Both the position numbers and the translations under genes were made by a program. Below, piece by piece: positions 31,863-42,200 of a DNA stretch of 64,000 bases (positions are counted from its first letter, which is position 1; each line of letters opens with the position of its first letter). The notes below the pieces were generated by a model that was not told the origin of the DNA, did not search any database, and saw only the letters and a program-made list of their open reading frames with translations. The stretch comes from Watersipora subatra (taxonomy: Eukaryota > Bryozoa > Gymnolaemata > Cheilostomatida > Watersiporidae): positions 18,198,182 to 18,262,181 of the forward strand of contig NC_088711.1 of assembly GCF_963576615.1 (NCBI RefSeq), given 5' to 3'.

Positions 31863-32010
31863 TTACGCAGATATTACAATTATTTCCTTTTCATCGCAAA
31901 ACCATTTTGGTATTGCGATTGGGTTAAGAGAGAGTAACACACTTTCAAGTTTAATGACCAAGCTTGCGTAGACATTCCATAATGATATAATTACTTTGAA
32001 CAAGAAAACA
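31863..32010 (-). pseudogene. Possible SDR first-exon relic
   Basis: An open minus-strand stretch encodes a hydrophobic helix (FLFKVIISLWNVYASLVIKL) followed by IPKW...DEKEIIVIS and a GTAAGT donor. The layout matches exon 1 of SDR16C proteins: membrane anchor, basic/Pro linker, then the first beta strand before TGAG. No ATG opens it, the donor phase differs from the intact gene, and no second exon follows. It may be a relic of a tandem SDR copy or chance. Confidence 0.25.
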
Positions 32011-32194
32011 AACCAATGATTTGGTGGATAATGTTTAAAAAAGTAACAACCGAAAACAATTAAAATTGTATGGGTTGAACAGCCTTCTATGTTCAGTATC
32101 AAGTTTACCTAACTACAATCTATAGATACATGTATATTATAACTACAATCTATAGATACATGTACTACATGATAGATACATCCTACTTTGTCAC

Positions 32195-32196
<2 letters not shown>

Positions 32197-32232
<36 letters not shown>

Positions 32233-32250
32233 CGTGTGTGTGCGTGTGTG
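32197..32250. repeat. (TG)n microsatellite
   Basis: GTGTGTGTG run with a few GCGTGC interruptions. A direct duplication of AACTACAATCTATAGATACA lies just before it (32113-32164). Confidence 0.95.
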
Positions 32251-32889
32251 ATGGATTTATAGCATATAATTGTGTGTGTGATATGTTGGCCATTTTTTGT
32301 TTGGCTGAGCATTTTGCCTTCTTCATGACAAGCAACCGGTAGACTGAAATTATGAAATGGTGAATCATGTTGTTTGCTAAGAACGGTGGTCAGCTTGGTA
32401 TTTTTGCTGACTCCAGAACTACAGAGTAAATAGCTTACATGTAAAAGGATAATGATTGGACCAAGTATATAGAGACTCTAAGTTTATTGGCCTACCATTT
32501 ATGTTTAGAGGGTATAAAATAATGTGTTACTTTATTTTTACTCAGTCTTTTTCCTGCTCTTATCTGAATATCATTCTAAGTCTTATTCTATATTCAAGGT
32601 ATGTCTTAGTCTGAATTAGTAAATAAAAGGAATTATAACATGTGAAATTAAGCTTGTTATTATATCTATCAATCTAAATTGTGGATAAGATATTTTAGTC
32701 GCATGCTATTCTAGGCTGTAACGGCTTATCACTAAACAGCGTTGTTTTATCAATATCTGATTATCTCAGATATTGTTTGAGTTTGTACAACTTTCCATAG
32801 TCATCATGTCACTATGTCAAGTTGATTATCCTAAGTCAATTGATTGTCTCAATTACATAGGGCTACGTTATGGAAGTGGCAATTATAAC

Positions 32890-33045
32890 ACAAAAGTCAT
32901 CTTTTCGGGGCTATGGGGTTACACTAGTACTGTTGATCACAGTTTAGTGTAGCTGCGGGCATTATCAATAAACAGGAAATCGTCCTTTCAGGATTATGTG
33001 GCTACGCTAACACTGTTCATCACAGTTTAGTGTAGCTATCTAGGC
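32890..33045. repeat. Tandem duplication, period about 90 bp
   Basis: Two copies share TCATCTTTTC/TCGTCCTTTC, GGNTATGNGGNTAC and ATCACAGTTTAGTGTAGCT. It lies just downstream of the last SDR-type exon. Confidence 0.6.
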
Positions 33046-33472
33046 CTATTTAAATATTAGGGTTATTATTAGTCTGACAGCAATTAAACTATAGCCTGTG
33101 AGTTTTTTCGAAGGTGTATTAATACGTAGGTATTAAGGAAACCCCCTCACATGTGTGCGTGTTCCAAATTTTTTCCCGATTTCATCCAGACTTCACAAGG
33201 CCTTCTACTAGGTCATTAAAAATATTCGGTTTTCAAACTCCATCTGGTTCCTAAAAACCAGCCTCCAAAACACTCACCTACAGGCTATCTGATTCAAAAT
33301 AAAATATATGCTGAACATCGCCAGCCTTACTGATAGTACTAAAAGTTAACATTTTGTAAATATATATCTATAATTTTTTAAATATACTCATAAGACTATA
33401 GCGCATCAAAAATACTATCCTTCTATTATGGTAAATAGACAGTTATAACTGTAAGACTATTGATATAGTTAC

Positions 33473-34966
33473 CCCTTTAGGACTGGTAGAGCATAATTGG
33501 CCTTCGGTATGCAGAGGACCTCCTGATTTGTTTGTATCGCTAAGATTGTTTTCTGAACAACTTCCTCAATCTTTAAGACTGGAACAACTTTGGGGTACCT
33601 AAAAGATTGTAAGCAGTGTTCATGTTATGTACATATTTTATGACCAAGATATGCAACATCAATGTTGCAAAATACAGAGAGAGAAACGCTGAAATATCAA
33701 TAACTTTGTGTGATTCTTTTAAGGGACTTATTTCAAACAAAATACAACAATGTTTGTTTGTTTTATTTCATTAAACGAAAGTAAATACCTGTGAGAAATG
33801 AAAAAAAGGTGCAACGAGGATCCACATAAGCAGTAACATAGCTAGTCATGGCTGTGAGCCTTGGTTGGCGGTTTGATAATTTATTTAAATGAAAAAATAC
33901 ACAGCGACTATTTGAGTGAATCAAGAGGTTGCTTGAGACTTGATTTGAAGTGATTAAAACTGCTTATTTTTCTGATGTTAGTTGACAAAGAGTTCCATAC
34001 TGCCGACACTTGAAACATGACCCGCCTATTACCCGATGCAGAGGAGGAAGGTGGAGGTGGTAGAACCATTAAGGAATGATGTGTGTAATATGTAATCAAT
34101 GGATTAGTGTTTCTAAAAGTATGGAAGGCTAAAAGAAAATTACGAAATTCGTAAAGTGTCTGGATGGGAAGAATTTTAGATTTTTAAATAATCCAACAGT
34201 TACTGATGGAAATGTTGCTTTTTGTGATAAATGATGCAAAGCAGACGTTTTTGTTTTATGACAATTTTGTTTAAAAATGACCTTATGCAAAATGGCCTGA
34301 CTGAAGCACCCACTATGTTGAGAAGCACCCACTATATAGAGAAGGCATTGGACAGCACTTTTTCCTGTTCCAAATCTTTACTATAATAAGAGCCGTCTCC
34401 ATTCATAGCCACACTAAGTGCGTTAGGAAAAAAGATCACCTGGCACAGGAATCGAACCCGAACTAATAGATTCAAAGGCAAGTACACTACCACTACACCA
34501 CTTAATCACCTTGACCTATAACAAAATAATTATGGATATAATGATTACACATGACAGTCTCTCACGGCTCACAGGACTGTTAGACTGCTAGCCTATATAA
34601 TTTTCAGCCAGCCCCTGTCAGGAATTGTCAGCCCCTGTCAGAAATTGAACCTTTACTCAATATACTAAAGATTTGCATGCCGCAATTAAAATGAATCCAT
34701 GTACTTGGCCTCATGACATATTGCAGCCAGTACTAGGCTGTTAGAGCCTTAGTACAACCAGAGGTAAGGGCCAGCACTCCTTAAGACCTCGAAACACACT
34801 CACGCACATGCTGACATGTGAACAGGTAGCAGGAAGAGAACACCTTACTTTGTATATATTCTGCACTTGTCAAGCATTGGAGTGTCGACAAATGATGGAC
34901 ATACAACTGTAGTTTTGATCGACTTTTGTTCGACGTGCAGCTCCAGTGTCAGTGCTTCGGAAAATC
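33473..34966 (-). CDS. SDR16C C-terminal exon cassette (exons 5c and 6b)
   Basis: Two exons lie 3' of the stop of the 311-aa SDR. Exon 5c (34849-34966, 118 nt) encodes GFSEALTLELHVEQKSIKTT then VVCPSFVDTPMLDKCRIYTK. Exon 6b (33473-33598, 126 nt) encodes YPKVVPVLKIEEVVQKTILA then IQTNQEVLCIPKANYALPVLKG. Both have good splice sites, and their phases match the main gene: exon 4 (GCTGTTG) can join 5c, 5c joins 6b, and 6b ends in the same phase as 6a. Frames are open with conserved residues, so they look functional. I could not find a matching terminal exon before 32.1 kb. They are an alternative 3' end of the main gene or the rest of a partial tandem duplicate. A LINE fragment and a tRNA-like repeat sit in their intron. 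Confidence 0.75.
33880..34380 (-). mobile_element. LINE 3'-end fragment (CR1/Jockey-like RT C-terminus)
   Basis: The minus-strand frame from 34099 to 33908 contains VMFQVSAVWNSLSTNIRKIS and FNHFKSSLKQPL, the family's typical C-terminal RxxFxxxxVWNSLPxxIR...FKxxLK motif. The preceding frame (34332-34129) looks like its upstream continuation shifted by a small indel. It lies inside the 5c-6b intron of the SDR locus. Confidence 0.65.
34438..34512 (-). repeat. tRNA-like sequence (SINE head or tRNA pseudogene)
   Basis: On the minus strand TGGTGTAGTGGTAGTG resembles an A-box and GGTTCGATTCC is a perfect B-box, about 35 nt apart, followed by TTTTTT. The acceptor stem does not pair, so it is not a good functional tRNA gene. 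Confidence 0.5.
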
Positions 34967-36253
34967 CTACAAAATTTTAGTATTATACTATTTATTATGA
35001 TAGATAACTAGAAATATATCTTTGCAGTTATAATCTAGCTATCTGTTCAGATGATCAATGGGTTACAAGTATTTATCTAAACTCTACGATATGGAAACCA
35101 AATGCATATAACCATTTAAATAATAATAAGCCTATGAGTGACCACTAGCTACACGGCTACAGCCAGTAAAGCTTTGCTTTTTCTCTAGCTTGTGTGCAGC
35201 ATATACAATGTAATAAGTTTACCCAAACAAAATCATAGATACGATGAGTGTAAGGTGGGGTGTTAGGCGAGGGTTAACACCAACAACAATAATGAGACCA
35301 CTAATTGAACACCAGCAAACTATTTGTATAGTGGCTTTATAGGCATATACTATAATACACATTATTTTACCTATGCAAATGATAAAAATAAAACACAAAG
35401 CCATGAAGGGTCAAATCAATTTTTCATGTACAAATATGCACGCACGCTGCAATGTACACCCCTTCATATTGTCTGTACATTAATAGGACATAAACACAAA
35501 AGCAATGACATTTATCTAGTGCCAGGCAGTTGGCATAAAAATGGCTCACATATCCATAACTTGCCCTTTCTCAGACACTTCTATCAAGGAGTTGTCTACC
35601 CTTGATGAAAATTACAAAAATAGTTGTTACCGCTCGTGTCAAGATGCAGGGAACTGAGCTTTTCTTTTAGGGGTTTGCGCGAACAACCGCCAAATAATAA
35701 GCTACATAGCTTACAAGTAGATGGTCAATTAGTTTTCGTGATGAAACAAGAAAAATGTTGGATGCAATCAAAAGTTTATTATATATGTATTTATAAATGA
35801 TTATATCTTTACGGAACGAAAAGAAGACATTACAATAATCATAATGGGATTCTCCAATGGCAAGCAGACAAAAGAAGGTCCATGCAGCAAGTGGTTCATT
35901 TATACATTGCCATCAGCATTTTAGTTTCTCAAGAATGCAGGTTTTTGTAAGTTTTACAAAAATGATTATCAAAATGCTAAACAAAGTAATGCGCCTGACC
36001 TTTAAAAAAAAGTGGAAAAACAAAAAAATCTACAAGTGTGTAATAGAAAATTTAAAACATTGAAAACACAATTTTTCTTGCAAAATATTTCCAATCAGAC
36101 TGCCAGGCAGTATAACAAGAAAAATTCTGTCAATAAACTACATAAAAATCAGGTGAAGACAATTACATTTCAAAGGAAACTAGCTGTGCGTATAGCTAAT
36201 GAACTCCTAAAATCGAAGCTGGCTTTTAGTGAACCAGTAGGAAGTCAATTAGC

Positions 36254-39200
36254 TCAATCTGATTTTAATGGTTGCCTTCCAGTGAACTGGTCCATTGAGT
36301 TAGCTGTTCCTGTGTATTTCTGGAGGAGCATCGCGGCTTTATCAGGCAAAAATCTACAACATTTAATCAACATACAGCTTTAAATTTACCCAAATATGAG
36401 CATTATCCTGTATAGTGATCAGTGCAGTCGTATCACTCACCCCTTAAGAGCAACGAGCGAATAAATAACTTTGGGAATGTATAAGGTCCTCTGGTTAGTA
36501 AGAATTGCATCCGTTATCTTACTGACAACAAAGTCGGTCTCCAAAATGGGTAAGATACTAGGGAACCTGCAACGTGGAAAGTAAGACAGGTAATTAAACT
36601 CAGCATATGTTATACATCCTTAATTTCATGTTCTGATGTACAGGAAAACTGAGAATATGATTGTCACAAAAATAGTCCACCGACCAGCATGACTCACAGC
36701 CCTTGTAGCTGTAAAAATGAGCTGAGAAGTTTACCTGCGGCTGTAAAATTCATGATTGATAATTAATACAACTGAACTAAACATTTCTAAAACTACCGTA
36801 TTCTACGAACTAAAGGTCAGGTTTTTCAGTGCAGTCGAGGGTGCGCCTCATACTTCGGAGTGACTTTTGCAGGAAATTATTGACACATTACCGAGCAGCA
36901 GAAAGAAAAGTTAGAGTTGGTGAGAAACTTGAAATGGAAACTGGGAAAAGGCGGAGGCTACTCTTATTGAAATGAAGAAAACAAAAGTGTCAATTGCAGG
37001 CTAAAAGCTAAGTGGCCGATTCTTCTACCTCTGCTGTTAGTGTTGTTGAAAAGTAGCACCGTTGACGAAGATTTCATTGGATTGACACAGATAATTGACA
37101 CAGATAATTTCTGGCAAATTTCTTAGCATGCTATCATGCGAGAGTTATTGGAATAACTCTTAGCATGTTATGCTAGCACGCTCAGTTGTGTCATCATGTC
37201 ATGTAGTGTAAGCTATACCGTTCAGCCTGTTGTTGTATCTATTATATTTTTAATTTGTCCGTTATTTAAAATTTAAATATGTCTGTTTTTGTTCAATTTT
37301 ATCAAATAAATTTTCCCAAACAAATTTTCCCAAAAAAACTTGACTTACACGCCAGTACGACTTATATATGGCTTTTTCTTCATTATTATACATTTTAAGG
37401 CTGGTGCGACTTAAGCCCAGAAAATATGGTTCCTTTAAGAATGTGGGTTCGATGTCCCTCATCTAGTTTTTTCCTGTCCATATTTATTTGGTTACCACAT
37501 CAAACAGGTATGTCCTAGCTCAAATAATACTCTGCTCTTCAACAGCAATGGTCAATGATAGGGCTGCCGGTACCAGCGGCATACCTGAAGCACTATACAA
37601 AACATCTTAGATAAATATGCTAGCAAAATTTATAAAAATAATATTTTTGTGAACTTTGGAAAGTAAAAAATAACTTTAAAAAAGCTTATAAATTGTATTA
37701 CGTTATCTACAAACAGTTGGATGATAGAATTGTAAGGAAAAGCATAATCAATAAATAATGAACCGTTGGGTTTTTACTCACATATCTAGTGATTATCATG
37801 TAATAATCACCCACTCAGCAAGATATAACAGCAGTAAAACAAGCCTTCATGAACTACTATGTTAGCCTGAGGGAGTTACAGTAAGATATACTTTAAAGGT
37901 GTACCTAGTGGATGCGCCATCAAAAAGCCCTGTTTTGACAAAGAAGGTGCACACAGACGTCGTTTCTATGGACTTGTGCATGCTGTTCAGCTCGACACAC
38001 AGCGACTCCATAAAGCCTGCATATAGAACAGTAAGGGACGCATAACTCACCGGCTCTTAAATCCGTCAAACAGGCCAGTGTTGACACAGTAAGGACCAAC
38101 TACGGTAGTGTCTATATTTCTGGCTGCTTGCACCAACTCAACTGCGAGAGACTCAATGAACCCTGAGCAAACATAGAGAGCAGCGGGTAATGAGATGACA
38201 CCAATTGAGCTTCCGAGCAGGAGAGCAGACAGTGAAGAAAGCAAAAGTTAGACAGGTTACACAATGTCATAGCATGAGCTGTTAGAGCTGGATCACCTGA
38301 GCAAACTGGTATTCACAAATAGCCTGTGGTATTAGTTAGACAAGGTAAAGGTTGACTAGCTGAGCAGACACTAGAACTGTTAGTAATATAGCCTGTGGTG
38401 CTGATTAGACTAGCTGGGAGTTGACTAGCTGAGCAGACACAACTGTTAGTAATAAAGCCTGTGGTGCTGATTAGACTAGCTGAGAGTCAACTAGCTGAGC
38501 AGATACTAGAACTGTTAGCAATATAGCCTGTGGTGTTGATTAGACTAGTTTGGAGTCAACTCACTGAGCAGATACTAGAACTGTTGATAATATAGCCTGT
38601 GGTGTTGATTAGACTAACTGGGAGTCGACTAGCTGAGCAGATACTAGAACTGTTAGTAATATAGCCTGTGGTGTTGATTAGACTAGTTTGGAGTCGACTA
38701 GCTGAGCAGATACTAGAACTGTTAGTAATATAGCCTGTGGTGTTGATTAGACTAACTGGGAGTCGACTAGCTGAGCAGATACTAGAACTGTTAGTAATAT
38801 AGCCTGTGGTGTTGATTAGACTAGTTTGGAGTCAACTCACTGAGCAGACACTAGAACTAAAATGGTTTTGTTAGTGAGACTAGCTGGCGGCGGACTGACT
38901 GAGTTCAAGTACTAAGTGTGTAGCTGCTGACTAACTCACTAACTGACGTGCATAGAATTGATTACTCAAGTTGCCAAGGTAACAACTGAAACATTAAATA
39001 ATACCAGAGAATATTAATTTGCACTGTTTACCTACAAATTTATTTTATATAGATTCACATAGATGAATTTTTAAATAAGCATTTATCAGTTTCTGAAAAC
39101 ATTAACCATGCATCTTGTAAAGCCGAAGTTTCATCAGGACATAGAAAAAAGAGCTTTTTACTTAATGTAACAGCAGCAGTTGATCGTCAAATGCTAACTT

Positions 39201-42200
39201 TGAGAAAACTCCTCAGACACTGATTATTCGTGACAGATAGTTTCTCAGACGTTCAGGTAAGTCATGGTGTAGATAACTCCTCAAACAATAAGATTATTTG
39301 TGGTGATGACAGCTCTTTACACCATTGGATTACTCATCTTCTATCTGTATAAATCCAAGTGTTCGATGGTCTGTCATTGGTTGGTTTCTCATCCACATGT
39401 CCAGTTATAGCGATCAAGTTTTAGTAACGAAAAAACCACTTCGCACTGAAATTGAACTCAGAAACCCAGGTTATGCAGACAGGCTTGCTATCCACTACAC
39501 CCCATGGCCTACTCGCCATACTATGCAATAACTGTGTGCATACTTATTACACCTGTCAATCTTTAATGATGATTGGTTAAAACACGCACTTTTCACACTG
39601 CAGCTACCACGCTTGAACTACCAGAAGCAAAATACATGCCCGACTTTTCCTTTATGCTACAAATATATGTTTATATATTAACTTTAACTTACAGCACACA
39701 CAGAAATAAACAAACAACTTAATTTAAAAGTTAGAATGGCAAATGTTGTATATGTTGATTAAAAATAAGTTTTCTGTGCAAAAGCTTTTTATTACCCATA
39801 CAATGTCGGGAGTACAACTAGTAATAGATATTACCCCTCAGACACTCCAGTTACTCACAGTAAAAATAACTCATTCCAGAGTTATTTATAGCGAAGATAA
39901 CTCATTAGACATTACGATTGTTTGTAGTCAATTTTAACTCTTAAGATGCATGGTTTATTAATAGTGAAGATAACTCCTCATAAAATCGCATTATTCAGAC
40001 AAAAATACACTTGATGTGACACAATAAATCATCTTGGAATGGCCAGTAAAAGCAGATCAGCTGAACGGCAGAACAAAATTAATCTAAAATAAAAAGAGGC
40101 TTCTCATGAAATTCTTACTAATGTTTACGTCAAACATAAACTAACAAACAAGTAATGAACCCCGGGGGGGGGGGGGGGGGGGGGTAAAATTCTTTTTCAT
40201 TCCAATGATGAATATAATCTCATATCTGCTTGAGCCAAACTTGTGCAAGATAGCTTTATAAAGACAAGGCCCAGGATGGTAATAAATAGTAATAAACCAA
40301 TTATGTAAATGGTGTTTTAACGTATTCAATAAAAAGATTACGCCTATATGTCGACTCTCAATATGTCCTACCATATTGAGAAGATGACTGGGTTTCAACA
40401 AAGATTACCAATTGGTGAATCATTAAAACCGTGAGATATAATACTCCTCCTGTTCCCAGACTAATAGTATTAATAATATTATTCCATGTAAGAATAATAA
40501 TGGAATAATATTATTCCATGTTCCTAGACTGCTAGACTAAAACTAGGTATAAATGTATCTAAACTAAATAACACTAGACACTATGTAAGCTACAGGTTAT
40601 GGACAGAAGATACTATACAATGCTTTCAATGTATATAACTTCTAGACTTCAGGGTAATTAAATATAAATATAGGGGCCACCGGCTGTTATAAAAATGTTC
40701 GATAGGATGCATATAAAACAAACCATTGAAATATCAAGTACACTTGGGAGACGAATGTTCCATCTTTTTGATCGTACAATCGCACCACTTTTAACTAGAA
40801 TACGACATGCTGTAGCTCAACAGTAATTAGTCACAGAAAGCAACATAATTTACAGAGAAATACAACTGAAGAGCTAAGCTTAGAAACAGTCACTTATTAC
40901 CTTTCAGATCTGTCCAATCGGTTTGAAGGAAATCCCAAGGTCACTTAAAACCATTATAATTCGTGAGGGGCAGTGCCCATGACCCGCAATTGTGTATGAG
41001 GACCTCCCCGAACATAGCTAACAATACTGCAGAGCATCTTAGAGCGATATGTCAGCTTTAACAAGTGAACACTGAACTCTCTGAGTGTATCAATGCTATT
41101 TCTCCTCCAAACGCATACAGACATAGTGTTCGTCCTAACATAATATATAGTGATAATACCGGTATTATATATACTGTATACAGTATATATAATATACTGT
41201 TACACGTTACTATATACTGTATACAGTATATAGTAACATGTAACTTTTAGCTTTAGCATTCCACCCCAGAGCACAGCATTCAGAAAAAATGTGCAATAAA
41301 TTACAGAAATACTTGAACCTTATTAAAAGATTTAAAGCATTGATTGATTTCGTGTTCCTTTTATATGTTTAGTCCACCATTCAGTACAACCTTAATTGTG
41401 AAGTTCTGCTAGTAAAAGTTACCTGTGGTATATGAACTACCATAATAAACCCTCTCATAATCAATAGAACATGGTAATGCTGATAGAAAACCGATTCGCC
41501 TAACTTATTTACTGCTAGAAATACTAAATAGATGGTGACAGATCCACCTAAACAAGCTCAGACAAGTACCGTAATAACTTCGAGATGGAAAGACCATCTC
41601 ACAGTTGCTGCATGCAAGAATTGGCAAATAGAGTGTGGAGCTAGCTAAAGACTAAGCAGTTACACAGGAAATGATGAAGGAGCACAGGCACTGAAACCTA
41701 ATGCTACAAAGCACATATGCTAGCCTGTGCACAACTCGCTCATCATGAGGAGTGTTGCATGAAATGACAACTCTCCAAGCTAAAATCCTCTGGATTCTAT
41801 TATCTACTGCTTTGAAAAACTCCTTTAGCTTGTTGCTTTCACCAAAAAACAACTACATAAAGAGGTGAAAATTCAATAGATTGCTGATGCACCAGCTCAT
41901 CTTGATTGGCCTATCACCAGGGGAGGATGAATCCATTCAAATCGAAAAGTCACAAAAAAGCTGTTCCTATGATCACTCAGCTTACGGATTACATACTGAT
42001 TCAAATATAAAAAGATTTATTTGAGTGCTGCCCCCATATGGACCACTTTCCTATTTGTGAAATTAATCCAAAGTTAGGATTGAGGCTTTAACAATGTTCC
42101 TTTGACAACAATTGAAAACCTGAGCCATTGTCTCTCGATGCATTAGTTCAGCTGTATCTGACCCCCAACTCACCTTAACACTCACAAAATGCATTTGCTC

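Larger units (their letters stand above)
27679..33472. other. Repeat-rich intergenic region
   Basis: From the TRABD stop to the last SDR-type exon I find no intact gene. 27.7-29.8 kb is AT-rich sequence with no clear signal; a 105-codon minus-strand frame at 28245-28562 has no splice or homology support. The rest is occupied by the Helitron-like repeat, (TA)n tracts, pogo-like element, (TG)n tract and the small duplication listed separately. Confidence 0.6.

Noticed and set aside
32109-32368. Open frames on both strands around 32.2 kb
   Set aside because: Produced by the (TG)n tract; no splice support.
33181-33300. Terminal exon for SDR cassette 5c-6b
   Set aside because: A stretch reading NQMEFENR faintly resembles the NSMDQFTGR end, but the frame before it is closed and the acceptor does not fit the phase.
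34438-34512. Functional tRNA gene
   Set aside because: A- and B-box words are good, but the acceptor stem does not pair; kept only as a tRNA-like repeat.
36012-36383. 123-codon plus-strand frame
   Set aside because: Mostly the antisense shadow of the SDR terminal exon (36254-36353), whose minus-strand reading has a clear SDR C-terminus.
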